A DNA stretch of 64,000 bases from Gordonia rubripertincta (GTDB lineage: Bacteria > Actinomycetota > Actinomycetes > Mycobacteriales > Mycobacteriaceae). The stretch is from assembly GCF_038024875.1 (NCBI RefSeq), contig NZ_CP136136.1:4898001-4962000 (forward strand), written 5' to 3'. A program made the position numbers and the translations under genes. The notes below the pieces were generated by a model, which had not been told where the DNA came from, did not search any database, and saw nothing but the letters and a program-made list of their open reading frames with translations. This document shows, piece after piece, positions 32,414 to 41,787 of the stretch. Every line of letters starts with the position of its first letter. The stretch's first letter is position 1.

Positions 32414-33657
32414 TGTACTCGCCCGCAGCATCGTCGACGCACACCGGTCAACACCTGCCTCACCCCGTCGTCGTGGTCAGCGTCGTCGTCGCATATGTCG
32501 TCGCCCTCTTTCCCGGTACGCTCCCGCGCGATGCGCTGACGACCACGATCGGGGCGACCGGCGTCACGGCGCTGGGCGCGGTCGTCGGAATGTTGTTGTC
32601 ATGGAGAGCATCCCGCCGCCGAAGACAACCGGACCGGCAATCGCGGCGCGTCGTCCTCGGTGTCGGCGTGCTCGTCGCGGCCGGAGCTGCGGGACTGGCG
32701 GTGTGGTGGCAAAACCTGATCCGTGCCGCCGTCGGAGCGGGGCCGGCCGGCCCCGACTGGTGGGCCGGGGCAACACTGGCACCGCTCACAGCGGTCGCAG
32801 CGATCGTAGCCATCCCCCGCGTCACCGCAGTCATCGCGGCGTCGGCGGTCGCCCTCACCGCGGGCCTTCTCACTCCCGCGTCCGCGGGCGCCGACGAGGG
32901 ACAACGGCTGCCGGGTACCGTCATCGTCTCCAAATCCGGGACGCTGTTGCGCGGCGAACTCTCGGCCCCGGAATTCCGGCGTCCGGCAACACAATTGGTT
33001 CAGTCGTGGGTGGCCGACGACGGGCTTTCGGCAGAGGCGGTGATCGTGGCCGTACCCACCGGATCGGGCTGGGTCGACCAGGCCGCGGTGGCCGGCTTCG
33101 TCGACCGCTTCGGCGGCGACGTCCGAATCCTGACACTCCCCTACGCCGGCGTCCCGTCGTGGAAGGCGTTCATCTCCGACGACGCGGCGGCAACGGACTC
33201 GTCGATCGCGCTGGTCGGCGAGGTCGCGAAGGCCCTGGAGAGCCGGCCCGAACCTGACCGCCCCCGACTGGTGCTGTACGGCCAGAGCCTGGGCGCGATC
33301 GGGGCCGACGCCGCCCGGATCTGGCTCGAGGACAATCACCCGGACCTCCTCGCGGAGACGGTCCTGACCGCGCCGCCGGCCGGGACGGTCGCCGAGGTGT
33401 CGGCGACACCGCGGGTGGTCGTCGCCAATCGCAGCGATCCGGTGGTCCGCTGGTCACTCAGTTCGTTGTGGCGTCCCCCGAGCGAACCCGCGGAGATAGT
33501 GCTCGGCGGTCGGCAGGTACCCCAGGTCCCGTGGCTGCCGGTGGTCAGCTTCCTACAGACCAGCGTCGACCTGCTGGCCGCACTCGACGGCCCCACCGGC
33601 GTCGGCCATCGCTACGGGGTCGAGCAGGCGCGTGCGGTCAGCGATGTGCCGCGATGA
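32413..33657 (+). CDS. Membrane-anchored alpha/beta hydrolase (Abhydrolase_9-like)
   Basis: This 414-residue protein has several N-terminal transmembrane segments (~15-165) and a C-terminal alpha/beta-hydrolase domain with nucleophile motif YGQSLG (Ser about 292) and an SDPVVRW segment later. This architecture fits the actinobacterial alpha/beta-hydrolase family with N-terminal membrane region. ATG 32413 shares a base with the TGA of the PLA2-like gene and follows GAGGAG, so the two are translationally coupled. A shared role in lipid turnover at the cell envelope is inferred. Substrate unknown. Confidence 0.85.
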   Translation: MYSPAASSTHTGQHLPHPVVVVSVVVAYVVALFPGTLPRDALTTTIGATGVTALGAVVGMLLSWRASRRRRQPDRQSRRVVLGVGVLVAAGAAGLAVWWQNLIRAAVGAGPAGPDWWAGATLAPLTAVAAIVAIPRVTAVIAASAVALTAGLLTPASAGADEGQRLPGTVIVSKSGTLLRGELSAPEFRRPATQLVQSWVADDGLSAEAVIVAVPTGSGWVDQAAVAGFVDRFGGDVRILTLPYAGVPSWKAFISDDAAATDSSIALVGEVAKALESRPEPDRPRLVLYGQSLGAIGADAARIWLEDNHPDLLAETVLTAPPAGTVAEVSATPRVVVANRSDPVVRWSLSSLWRPPSEPAEIVLGGRQVPQVPWLPVVSFLQTSVDLLAALDGPTGVGHRYGVEQARAVSDVPR

Positions 33658-33692
33658 CCTCGCAGACCCACCACAAATGGGTTGCAGAGACG

Positions 33693-35198
33693 TCAGATGA
33701 TCGCGCCGCGAGCCGCCTCGTACGATGCGCCGACCCGGTACAGCCGGTCGTCGGCGAGTGCGGGCGCCATGATCTGCAGGCCGACCGGCATTCCGTCGTC
33801 CTCGGACAGACCCGACGGCACCGACATCGACCCGATCCCGGCCAGGTTCACCGGCAGGGTGCAGAGGTCGAACAGGTACATCGCCAGCGGGTCGTCGACC
33901 TTCTCCCCGATCGGGAAGGCGGTGGTCGGCGTGGTCGGCGAGATCAGCACGTCGACCTTCTCGAAGGCGGTGGTGAAGTCGCGCGAGATCAGCGTGCGGA
34001 CCTTCTGGGCCTGGCCGTAGTAGGCGTCGTAGTAGCCCGACGAAAGTGCGTAGGTGCCGATCATGATGCGGCGCTTGACCTCTGGGCCGAAACCGGCCTC
34101 GCGGGACAGTGCCATGACCTCGTCGGCCGAATGCGAACCGTCGTCGCCGACGCGCAGACCGTACCGCATGGCGTCGAAGCGTGCGAGGTTCGACGACACC
34201 TCGGACGGGAGGATCAAGTAGTACGCGCCGAGCGCGTAGGTGAAGTGCGGGCAACTGACCTCGACGACCTCGGCGCCGCGCTCTTCGAGGAGCTTGACGG
34301 CCTGGTGGAACGAGTCGAGCACACCGGACTGGTAGCCCTCACCCTGCAGCTCGGTGACGACACCGATCTTGACGCCCTTCAGATCCTGCTCGGCGCCTTG
34401 GCGGGCGGCGGCGACCACGTCGGGCACCGGGACGTTGATGGACGTCGAGTCGCGTGGGTCGTGTCCGGCGATGACCTCGTGCAGCATCGCGGTGTCGAGA
34501 ACCGTACGGCCACAAGGGCCGCCCTGGTCCAGCGACGACGCGCAGGCGACGAGCCCGTAGCGCGACACGGTTCCGTAGGTGGGCTTGACGCCGACGGTCG
34601 CGGTGACCGCGGCCGGCTGACGGATCGAGCCACCGGTGTCGGTGCCGATCGCCAGCGGCGCCTCGTACGCAGCGAGTGCCGCGGCGCTGCCGCCACCCGA
34701 GCCACCCGGGATCTTGGTGGGGTCCCACGGGTTTCGGGTCAGCTGATAGGCGGAGTTCTCGGTCGAGCTGCCCATGGCGAACTCGTCCATGTTGGTCTTG
34801 CCGAGGATCGGGATGCCCGCGGCGCGCAGACGTTCGGTGACCGCGGCGTCGTAGGGCGGAACCCATCCCTCGAGGATCTTGGAGCCGCACGTGGTGGGGG
34901 CGTCGGTGGTGGTGAAGACGTCCTTGAGTGCAATCGGCACACCGGCGAGTGACGACACGGCGTCGCCCGAGGCGATCGCGTCATCGGCGGCCTTGGCGGC
35001 GACGAGCGCCTCGGCGCCGCTGACGTGCAGGAAGGCTCCGAGCTCGCCGTCCACCTCGGCGATGCGATCGAGGTGGGCCTGCGTGACCTCCACCGAGCTG
35101 ACCTCGCGGGTCGCGATCTTGGTGGCGAGTTCGGCGGCGGACAGGCCGGTCAGGTCACCGGCGGGACGAGGCGCTGCGGCGTGCGACGCGGGGCTCAC
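33693..35198 (-). CDS. gatA: Asp-tRNA(Asn)/Glu-tRNA(Gln) amidotransferase subunit A
   Basis: This 501-residue amidase-signature subunit releases ammonia from glutamine for GatB. The Lys/cis-Ser/Ser triad is readable in ALKDVF, PGGSGGGSAA and DTGGSIRQPA. It overlaps gatC by 4 nt (35195-35198) and completes GatCAB with gatB. Together with gltX and tRNA-Gln in the same window it supports the transamidation route to Gln-tRNA(Gln). Confidence 0.97.
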   Translation of the reverse strand: MSPASHAAAPRPAGDLTGLSAAELATKIATREVSSVEVTQAHLDRIAEVDGELGAFLHVSGAEALVAAKAADDAIASGDAVSSLAGVPIALKDVFTTTDAPTTCGSKILEGWVPPYDAAVTERLRAAGIPILGKTNMDEFAMGSSTENSAYQLTRNPWDPTKIPGGSGGGSAAALAAYEAPLAIGTDTGGSIRQPAAVTATVGVKPTYGTVSRYGLVACASSLDQGGPCGRTVLDTAMLHEVIAGHDPRDSTSINVPVPDVVAAARQGAEQDLKGVKIGVVTELQGEGYQSGVLDSFHQAVKLLEERGAEVVEVSCPHFTYALGAYYLILPSEVSSNLARFDAMRYGLRVGDDGSHSADEVMALSREAGFGPEVKRRIMIGTYALSSGYYDAYYGQAQKVRTLISRDFTTAFEKVDVLISPTTPTTAFPIGEKVDDPLAMYLFDLCTLPVNLAGIGSMSVPSGLSEDDGMPVGLQIMAPALADDRLYRVGASYEAARGAII

Positions 35199-35506
35199 TG
35201 CTCTTCTCCCAGGATCTGCGGAACGGCGAAACGGTCCTGCTCGACGGCCGGCGCACCGGACAGCGCGGCGTCGGTGCTCAGACCGGGCACGACCACGTCG
35301 GGGCGCAGCACATTGGCGAGCTCGGCCGGATGCGCGGTGCCGGGTACGTCGTCGGCGGCCACCTCCGACACGGACGCGACGTGGGTCAGGATGGAGTCCA
35401 GCTGCTCGGCGTAGACATCGAGTTCGTCCTCGCTCAGCGCCAGTCGCGACAATCGCGCCAGGTGCGCGACCTCTTCACGCGATATGGACTTCGGTTCGCC
35501 AGCCAC
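35195..35506 (-). CDS. gatC: Asp-tRNA(Asn)/Glu-tRNA(Gln) amidotransferase subunit C
   Basis: This 103-residue belt subunit wraps between GatA and GatB and stabilises the complex. The family pattern ISREEVAHLARLSRLALSE near the start and DVPGTAHP in the middle are present. It is immediately upstream of, and overlaps, gatA. Upstream lies a ~195-bp divergent region shared with the ACT-domain gene. Confidence 0.95.
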   Translation of the reverse strand: MAGEPKSISREEVAHLARLSRLALSEDELDVYAEQLDSILTHVASVSEVAADDVPGTAHPAELANVLRPDVVVPGLSTDAALSGAPAVEQDRFAVPQILGEEQ

Positions 35507-35688
35507 CGTCAGCGTCCTTTCTCACCATCATTTGCACGGCCATGTCGCCCACCGCGACGCCAGAGCGGCGCAGATGTGCCTCTCCAGCCTATGGGAACGC
35601 ACCGACCCGACTCACTCCAGCCACCGTTTGCGTGCCCGGGCCCGGTCCGACCCTCCCCCGGCGGTGCGCGCGCAATCCTCACGAGTGC

Positions 35689-35694
35689 GAGAAT
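35689..35694 (+). promoter_or_regulatory. Extended -10 (TGC-GAGAAT) for leaderless ACT-domain gene
   Basis: GAGAAT preceded by TGC ends 7 nt before GTG 35702. This supports a leaderless transcript starting at that GTG rather than translation from the ATG at 35693, which overlaps the -10 itself. Confidence 0.45.
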
Positions 35695-35701
35695 GGCCCA
35701 C

Positions 35702-36364
35702 GTGTCTTACCTGTTGCGCGTCCACCTCGAGGACCGTCCCGGCAGTCTCGGTGTGCTCGCCGTGCAGCTCGGTTCGGTCGGTGCGGACATCCTGTCTCTC
35801 GAAGTGGTCGAACGCGGCAACGGTTACGCCGTCGACGATCTCGTCGTGGAGGTCCCGCCGGGTTCGCTGCCCGACAGCCTGATCACGGCCGCGGAGAAGG
35901 TCAACGGCGTTCGCGTCGACTCGATCCGCCCGTACTCCGGTGTGCTCGACACACACCGCGAACTCGAGCTCGTCGACCAGGTCGCCACGGCGTCCCGCAA
36001 CGATCGACTCCAGGTCCTCGTCGACAACGCCCCGCGCGTGCTGCGGGTGTCGTGGGCCATGGTCATCACCAAGGCCAGCGGCGGCGTGCTCCAACTGTTC
36101 GGTTCTTCCGGAGCCCCGGAAACCCCGCTCACCAGGGCCGACTGGCTGCCGCTGGAACATGCGGCGCAGCTCGACGCCGAGGGTGACTGGGTGCCGGGCG
36201 CCTGGCAGGAGATGGACACCCGTCTCGCCGCCGCACCCATCGGTTCCAACGACAAGGCCGTCCTGCTCGGCCGCATCGGCGGACCCGACTTCCGTCCCTC
36301 GGAGGTCGCACGGCTCGGCTATCTGGCAGGCATCGTCAGTACGGTGTTGCGCGCCGACGGATAG
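35702..36364 (+). CDS. ACT-domain amino-acid-binding protein
   Basis: This 220-residue protein has an N-terminal ACT domain (LLRVHLEDRPGSLGVLAVQLGSVGADI, residues ~3-75) and a C-terminal GNAT-like half of unknown role (RLGYLAGIVSTVLRA end). It matches Rv3013 of M. tuberculosis in length and position. ACT domains usually bind amino acids and transmit an allosteric signal; the partner is unknown. GTG 35702 gives VSYLLRV and agrees with homologues. ATG 35693 would add three residues. Confidence 0.85.
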   Translation: MSYLLRVHLEDRPGSLGVLAVQLGSVGADILSLEVVERGNGYAVDDLVVEVPPGSLPDSLITAAEKVNGVRVDSIRPYSGVLDTHRELELVDQVATASRNDRLQVLVDNAPRVLRVSWAMVITKASGGVLQLFGSSGAPETPLTRADWLPLEHAAQLDAEGDWVPGAWQEMDTRLAAAPIGSNDKAVLLGRIGGPDFRPSEVARLGYLAGIVSTVLRADG

Positions 36365-36379
36365 CGCGATGATGGAGCC

Positions 36380-36892
36380 ATGACCTCCATCACACTCGTG
36401 CAGGGAGACATCACCCTCCAGACGGTCGACGCCATCGTCAACGCCGCCAATTCGACGCTCCTCGGCGGTGGCGGGGTCGACGGCGCCATCCACCGCCGTG
36501 GCGGTCCGGCGATCCTCGCCGAATGCAAGGAGCTACGGGCCGGTCGGTACCGACGCGGACTCCCCGTCGGCGAGGCGGTCGCGACCACCGCGGGCGACCT
36601 GGACGCACGCTGGGTGATCCACACGGTCGGGCCGGTACACTCCCACGACGAGGACCGCTCCGAGTTCCTGGTCTCCTGCTACCGCGAATCCCTGCGCGTG
36701 GCAGACGAATTGGGTGCGACGACGATCGCCTTCCCGGCCATCTCGACCGGCGTCTACGGCTGGCCGATGGACGACGGCGCACACCGGGCCGTCGAAACGG
36801 TCCGATCCACGGACACCACGATGACCGAGATCCGGTTCGTGCTGTTCGACCCACGGGCGTACCGCGCGTTCGAGAAGGCGCTCAATGGTTGA
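36380..36892 (+). CDS. Macrodomain protein (ADP-ribose-acyl/ADP-ribosyl hydrolase)
   Basis: This 170-residue single macrodomain has VNAANSTLLGGGGVDGAIH (residues ~22-40) and the phosphate loop AISTGVYGWP (~122-131). This is the MacroD/YmdB group that removes ADP-ribose from proteins or deacetylates O-acetyl-ADP-ribose. The start follows GGAG within a short gap after the ACT gene on the same strand. It converges on ligA. A link to NAD metabolism of LigA is only positional. Confidence 0.92.
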   Translation: MTSITLVQGDITLQTVDAIVNAANSTLLGGGGVDGAIHRRGGPAILAECKELRAGRYRRGLPVGEAVATTAGDLDARWVIHTVGPVHSHDEDRSEFLVSCYRESLRVADELGATTIAFPAISTGVYGWPMDDGAHRAVETVRSTDTTMTEIRFVLFDPRAYRAFEKALNG

Positions 36893-36926
36893 CGCTGCCC
36901 GCTGTTCGTGGCAGTGAGCATCAACC
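36887..36926. terminator. Imperfect hairpin between macrodomain gene and ligA
   Basis: GGTTGACGCT (36887-36896) pairs with AGCATCAACC (36917-36926) with one mismatch. It includes the macrodomain stop codon and lies between convergent genes. Its strength is moderate at best. Confidence 0.4.
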
Positions 36927-37046
36927 GCCCACGCCGTGACAATGCGTCCCCCTCGGTCACCACGGGGGGCACCTTGCCCTCGTTCCACCCTCAGGGGGAC
37001 GGTAAGTCGCCGCATATCTGCCGGTCGCATCTGGCGGTGACCGCGT

Positions 37047-39137
37047 CTAGTCCGAACTGCCGGTCTCCAGCAGTCGTTTGAACGCGTCCTCGTCGAGGAC
37101 CGGGACGCCGAGCTGTTCGGCCTTGTCGGCCTTGCTTCCCGGCGAATCGCCGACGACCACGTAGTCGGTCTTCTTCGACACCGACCCCGAAGCCTTGCCA
37201 CCGCGTTGCAGGATCGCCTCTTTGGCGCCGTCACGGGAGAAGTCCACCAGCGATCCGGTCACGACGATGGTCTTGCCCTCGAGCGTTCGCGCGATCGAGT
37301 CGTCGCGCTGGTCCTCCATGGAAACGCCTGCCGCGCGCCACTTCTCGACGATCTCGCGATGCCAGCCCACGGTGAACCAGTCGTGGATCGACTGCGCGAG
37401 GGTCATACCGAGCCCCTCGACGTTCGCCAACTGTTCGACGTCGGCGGATTCGATGGCCTCCAGCGAACCGAATTCGGTCGCCAGCGCACGCGCAGCAGTG
37501 GGACCGACGTGGCGGATCGACAGACCCACCAGCACTCGCCACAACGCCACGTCCTTCGCCTTGTCGAGGTTGGCCAGCAGGCGTTTGCCGTTCGCCGACA
37601 ACGCGCCGGCCTTCGTCGTGAACAGTTCCGTGCGGGCGAGGTCGTCGGCGGTGATGGAGAACAGGTCGCCCTCGTTGCGGATCACTTTCGCCGTCAGCAG
37701 CGCGGTCGCGGCCTCGTAACCGAGAGCCTCGATATCGAAGGATCCACGACCGGCGAGATGAAATAGCCGCTCCCGCAACTGCGCCGGGCAACTCTCCTGG
37801 TTCGGACACCGGACGTCGACGTCGGATTCCTTCTCCGGGCGCAGCGGCGTACCGCATTCCGGGCAGCGTTCGGGCATCTCGAACTCGACCTCGGAGCCGT
37901 CGCGCAGGTCGACGACCGGACCGAGCACCTCGGGAATCACGTCGCCGGCCTTGCGAATGGTCACCGTGTCGCCGATGAGCACGCCCTTGCGCTTGACCTC
38001 CGAGCCGTTGTGAAGGGTCGCGCGGGACACGGTGGACCCGGCAACGAGGACCGGTTCGAGAACCGCGAAAGGCGTGACGCGGCCGGTGCGACCGACGCCG
38101 ACCTGGATGTCGCGCAGCTTGGTGGTGGCCTCCTCCGGCGGGTACTTGTACGCGATCGCCCAGCGCGGCGCGCGCGAGGTGGAACCGAGGCGGCGCTGCA
38201 GGGTGAAGTCGTCGACCTTGACCACGATGCCGTCGATTTCGTGCTCGACGTCGTGGCGGTGTTCACCCCAGTAGGAGATCTTGTCCAGGATCTCGGTGGC
38301 GTCCGACGCCTTGGTGGTGTGGGTCGACACGGGGAGTCCCCACGCACCCAGCGCGAGGTACGCGTCGTGCAGCGATGCTGGTCGCCAGCCCTCGGTGTGC
38401 CCGATACCGTGACAGATCATCCGCAGTCTGCGACGGGCCGTGACCTGCGGATTCTTCTGCCGCAGCGAGCCGGCCGCCGAATTGCGGGGATTGGCGAAGG
38501 GCGGCTTGCCGTCGGCCACCAGCGATGCGTTGAGCGCCTCGAAATCCTCGACCCGGAAGAAGACCTCGCCGCGAACCTCGAGGACGTGCGGGATCGGGTA
38601 CTCGTCGGAGGCGGTGAGGCGCTGCGGGATGTCCTCGATGGTGCGGGCGTTGAGCGAGACGTCTTCGCCCGTGCGCCCGTCCCCGCGGGTGACACCGCGT
38701 TCCAGGACACCGTTGCGGTAGACCAGCGCGAGCGCGACCCCGTCGATCTTGAGTTCACAGAGGAACTCGGCCTTGACGCCGGCGTCGGAGTTGACGCGCT
38801 CGACCCACGAGGTCATCTCGTCATAGTCGAAGACGTTGTCCAGCGACATCATCCGCTCGAGATGGTCGGCCGGGGAGAATGCCGTGGAGAAACCGCCGCC
38901 GACCAGCTTGGTCGGCGAATCGGGGGTTGCGAGCTCGGGATGGCGTTCCTCGAGATCCTGCAGGCGTCGGAGGAGCGCGTCGAACTCGCCGTCGGTGATG
39001 ACCGGCGCATCCTTCACGTAGTAGCGGAACTGATGCTCGCGGATTTCCTCGGCGAGTTCGGTCCACTGCTCGCGAAGGTCTCCCTCGGGTCCCGACTGCT
39101 CGGTCGCCGGGCGCTCCGACTCCGTTGTTTCTGCCAC
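37047..39137 (-). CDS. ligA: NAD-dependent DNA ligase
   Basis: This 696-residue replicative ligase seals nicks using NAD. In order it has domain Ia, the adenylation domain with active Lys130 in CELKIDG, an OB fold, a four-cysteine zinc finger (CPECGTPL...CPNQESC, ~residues 418-445), helix-hairpin-helix repeats and a C-terminal BRCT domain (~610-690). Full length. The N-terminal ~20 residues are disordered. Confidence 0.97.
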   Translation of the reverse strand: MAETTESERPATEQSGPEGDLREQWTELAEEIREHQFRYYVKDAPVITDGEFDALLRRLQDLEERHPELATPDSPTKLVGGGFSTAFSPADHLERMMSLDNVFDYDEMTSWVERVNSDAGVKAEFLCELKIDGVALALVYRNGVLERGVTRGDGRTGEDVSLNARTIEDIPQRLTASDEYPIPHVLEVRGEVFFRVEDFEALNASLVADGKPPFANPRNSAAGSLRQKNPQVTARRRLRMICHGIGHTEGWRPASLHDAYLALGAWGLPVSTHTTKASDATEILDKISYWGEHRHDVEHEIDGIVVKVDDFTLQRRLGSTSRAPRWAIAYKYPPEEATTKLRDIQVGVGRTGRVTPFAVLEPVLVAGSTVSRATLHNGSEVKRKGVLIGDTVTIRKAGDVIPEVLGPVVDLRDGSEVEFEMPERCPECGTPLRPEKESDVDVRCPNQESCPAQLRERLFHLAGRGSFDIEALGYEAATALLTAKVIRNEGDLFSITADDLARTELFTTKAGALSANGKRLLANLDKAKDVALWRVLVGLSIRHVGPTAARALATEFGSLEAIESADVEQLANVEGLGMTLAQSIHDWFTVGWHREIVEKWRAAGVSMEDQRDDSIARTLEGKTIVVTGSLVDFSRDGAKEAILQRGGKASGSVSKKTDYVVVGDSPGSKADKAEQLGVPVLDEDAFKRLLETGSSD

Positions 39138-39222
39138 GTTCCGAGGGTATCGGAGTGCTCGGACAGGGTCGCCTCGCTGCTCCCTGAGGCGCCCGGAGCT
39201 GCGGAAGGCGGGTCCCGAAGGG

Positions 39223-39606
39223 TCAGCCGTCGAGCTTCGCCAGCGACCGTTTCGGCGCGACGTGCCGGTAGCTGGCGTCGAGCAGTTCGGCGACCTCGTC
39301 CCAGTCGGTGGCGTCGTCGAGGATCAGGCCGAGCCAGCCGAAGGGGCCGTAGTAGGCGGGAACGTAGAACCGCGGGTCCTCTTCGAGCGCGGGCTTCTCC
39401 GCCTCGTCGGGGATGAAAAGGACCGACTGGTCGTACCGGACCTTGCCGCCTTTCAGGCCACCGCCGTAGTTCGCGAACATCTTGCCGCATCGGAAGGTCG
39501 GGCGACCGTGGGCCACGACCTCGGTGGCGTCGGGCAACGCAAGGGCGATCTCGCGCACGCGACCCAGGACCGGGTCGGAGTCGTCGAACATGATCGGATG
39601 CGGCAC
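39223..39606 (-). CDS. MmcQ/YjbR-family protein
   Basis: This 127-residue protein of the MmcQ/YjbR double-wing DNA-binding-like fold has GRPTFRCGKMFANYGG, then FYVPAYYGPFGWLGLIL. The fold resembles CyaY/YjbR. The function is unknown. GTG 39606 is chosen because TATTCT lies exactly 6 nt upstream, suggesting a leaderless transcript. The internal ATG at 39591 would remove five residues. Confidence 0.85.
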   Translation of the reverse strand: MPHPIMFDDSDPVLGRVREIALALPDATEVVAHGRPTFRCGKMFANYGGGLKGGKVRYDQSVLFIPDEAEKPALEEDPRFYVPAYYGPFGWLGLILDDATDWDEVAELLDASYRHVAPKRSLAKLDG

Positions 39607-39612
39607 CCTCGC

Positions 39613-39618
39613 AGAATA
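39613..39618 (-). promoter_or_regulatory. -10 element TATTCT for leaderless MmcQ/YjbR gene
   Basis: On the minus strand TATTCT ends 6 nt before the GTG start codon and no ribosome binding site is present between them. Confidence 0.5.
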
Positions 39619-39655
39619 GTTCCGGCGGGCGGGATTCCGCAGAGCTTCGAGGGCC

Positions 39656-40672
39656 TCAGAGCGCGGTCGGGTCGGTGCCGAGCAGCTGACCCGCGTCGGC
39701 GGATACCGCGAGGGCCTTCTTCGCCCAGCTCTCCGACGCCCCGGCGAGACCGCAGGTCGGTGTGACGACGACGTTCTCGGACAACACCTTCCGGTTGAGG
39801 CCGATGCGGTCGGCGATTGCGGCGAGGTCGGTCGCGACGGTGTCGGCGTTGATCGGCCGCTTCGGTGCGGTGGACGGGACGCGACCGGCGACGAGGATGT
39901 CGCCGCGGTCGATGAGCATCCCGATGCCGTCGAGGTCGGCGTCGGTGGGGGCGGTGACGTCGATCGAGTACGCCACGCCCCGAAGGTGTTCGAGGAGATC
40001 CCAGCGGGGCCGGTTGCAGTCGTGCAGGATCACCGGTGCGTCGACGTGTTCGATCAGCTCGGTGAGAGCCCGCGCCGCTTCGACGGCCGGCACCGCGCGG
40101 ATCGGGTCGAACCGGGTGAGGGGCTTGACGGTTCCGTCGATGACCCGGCCGATCATCGGCTCGTCGATCTGCACGACCACCTGCGCCCCGAGACGCCGGG
40201 TGATCTCTCCGACGTGTTCGCGGAGTCCTTCCGCGGTCGACGCGACGATGTCGCGGACCGCGCCCGGGTCCTTCAGCACGCGATGACCATTGGGCAGTTC
40301 CACCGATGCCGAGGCGGTGAACGGACCGGCGACCTGGACCTTGAACGGCCGGCCGGTACCGACGAAGCCTGCTGTCTCCCAAAGTTCTTCGACGACGTCG
40401 AGATCCTCTTTGAGGAAGTCGCGGGCGCGGCGGGTGAGCTGCGATTCCCGTTGCGCCAGACGGTAACCCCAGGTCGCGGTGTCCATCGGGAGGTCGACGA
40501 GGATCGCGGCCATCCGACCGATCAGGTCCGAACCAGCACCCCGACCGGGGAGTTCGACGAGGTGCGCGAGGTCGAGCTCCCCGTTGACCACCGCGGCCGC
40601 CGCGCGCGGATCGGTGCCGGGCATCGAGCCCACGCCGGTTCCGACGCCGGTGGGCAGACCGGGGGTGGTCAC
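39656..40672 (-). CDS. Cobalamin-independent methionine synthase-like (MetE C-terminal-like) protein
   Basis: This 338-residue protein resembles the catalytic TIM-barrel half of MetE/UROD-like methyltransferases (VQIDEPMIGRV, ILHDCNRPRWDLL, TPTCGLAGAS). The Zn ligand pattern is partly recognisable from the His/Cys in LHDC and the Cys in TPTCGL. It lacks the N-terminal half of true MetE, so methionine synthase activity is not assured. It corresponds to Rv3015c by position. GTG 40672 overlaps the mnmA stop in GTGA, making the two genes translationally coupled, as part of a sulfur/tRNA-thiolation operon. Confidence 0.85.
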   Translation of the reverse strand: MTTPGLPTGVGTGVGSMPGTDPRAAAAVVNGELDLAHLVELPGRGAGSDLIGRMAAILVDLPMDTATWGYRLAQRESQLTRRARDFLKEDLDVVEELWETAGFVGTGRPFKVQVAGPFTASASVELPNGHRVLKDPGAVRDIVASTAEGLREHVGEITRRLGAQVVVQIDEPMIGRVIDGTVKPLTRFDPIRAVPAVEAARALTELIEHVDAPVILHDCNRPRWDLLEHLRGVAYSIDVTAPTDADLDGIGMLIDRGDILVAGRVPSTAPKRPINADTVATDLAAIADRIGLNRKVLSENVVVTPTCGLAGASESWAKKALAVSADAGQLLGTDPTAL

Positions 40673-41787
40673 CGGGTCGCGACGGCGGTCGGCTGCGACG
40701 AGGTGGAGGCGATGCGCCCGCATCCGACGACCTGATCGCCGCGTTCGGCGTCGGGCAGGTACAGCACGGCGGCCTGGCCGCGTGCGACTCCGGTCAGCGG
40801 CTCGTGCAGGACGACGTCGATCGCGGGTTCGCCGTCGACGGTGGTCGGGGTCGCGGTGACGGGTGCGAGCCCGCCGTGTGCACGCACCTGGACGACGGCC
40901 TCGAACGGTTCGTCGGGGGTGATGCCCGACGTCCACACCGCACGCGTCGCGGTGATGCCCCAGACCTGCAGGTCCTCGGCGGTACCGACCGTGACGGCGC
41001 CCGACTCCGGGTCGATCTCGGTGACATAGCGGGGCTTGCCGTCGGCGGCGGGGGCGTCGATGCCGAGACCCTTGCGCTGTCCGATGGTGAAGCCGTGAAC
41101 TCCCTCGTGGTCGGCGAGGCGCTCACCGGAGGAGGCGTCGACGACCGCGCCCGGGCGGATACCGATCTTGGCGCCGAGGAAGGCGCGGGTGTCGCCGCTG
41201 GGGATGAAGCAGATGTCGTGGGAGTCGGGCTTGTCGGCGACCGCGAGGCCGCGGCGAGCGGCCTCGGCCCGGATCTCGGCCTTCGGGGTGTCCCCGACCG
41301 GGAACAGCGCACGGGACAGCTGCTCGCTCGTGAGGACGGCGAGGACGTACGACTGGTCCTTGTCGTGGTCGACGGCGCGACGCAGCTCACCGTCGACGAG
41401 CTGCGCATAGTGGCCGGTGGCGAGAGCGTCGAAGCCGAGAGCGATCGCCTTGTCGGCGAGCGCGGCGAACTTGATCTTCTCGTTGCACGTCAGGCACGGG
41501 TTGGGGGTGCGTCCGGCGGCGTAGGCCTCGACGAACTCGTCGATGACGTCGTCCTTGAACCGGTCGGCGAAATCCCAGACATAGAACGGGATTCCCAGTA
41601 CGTCGGCGGCACGGCGGGCATCGGACGCGTCCTCCCGCGAGCAGCAGCCGCGCGATCCGGTGCGCAGGGCCCCCGGTGCGGTCGAGAGGGCGAGGTGGAC
41701 GCCGACGACCTCGTGGCCGGCGTCGACGGCACGTGCGGCCGCGACCGCCGAGTCGACGCCCCCGCTCATCGCTGCGAGTACGCGCAT
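40669..41787 (-). CDS. mnmA: tRNA-specific 2-thiouridylase
   Basis: This 372-residue enzyme thiolates U34 of tRNA-Lys, -Glu and -Gln, using sulfur passed from a cysteine desulfurase. The PP-loop is SGGVDSA (8-14). The catalytic cysteines are Cys101 in NPCLTCNEK and Cys193 in HDICFIPSG. It overlaps the upstream cysteine desulfurase by one base (TGATG) and the downstream MetE-like gene by four. The window also encodes tRNA-Glu and tRNA-Gln, but those here have C34, so other isoacceptors would be its substrates. Confidence 0.96.
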   Translation of the reverse strand: MRVLAAMSGGVDSAVAAARAVDAGHEVVGVHLALSTAPGALRTGSRGCCSREDASDARRAADVLGIPFYVWDFADRFKDDVIDEFVEAYAAGRTPNPCLTCNEKIKFAALADKAIALGFDALATGHYAQLVDGELRRAVDHDKDQSYVLAVLTSEQLSRALFPVGDTPKAEIRAEAARRGLAVADKPDSHDICFIPSGDTRAFLGAKIGIRPGAVVDASSGERLADHEGVHGFTIGQRKGLGIDAPAADGKPRYVTEIDPESGAVTVGTAEDLQVWGITATRAVWTSGITPDEPFEAVVQVRAHGGLAPVTATPTTVDGEPAIDVVLHEPLTGVARGQAAVLYLPDAERGDQVVGCGRIASTSSQPTAVATR

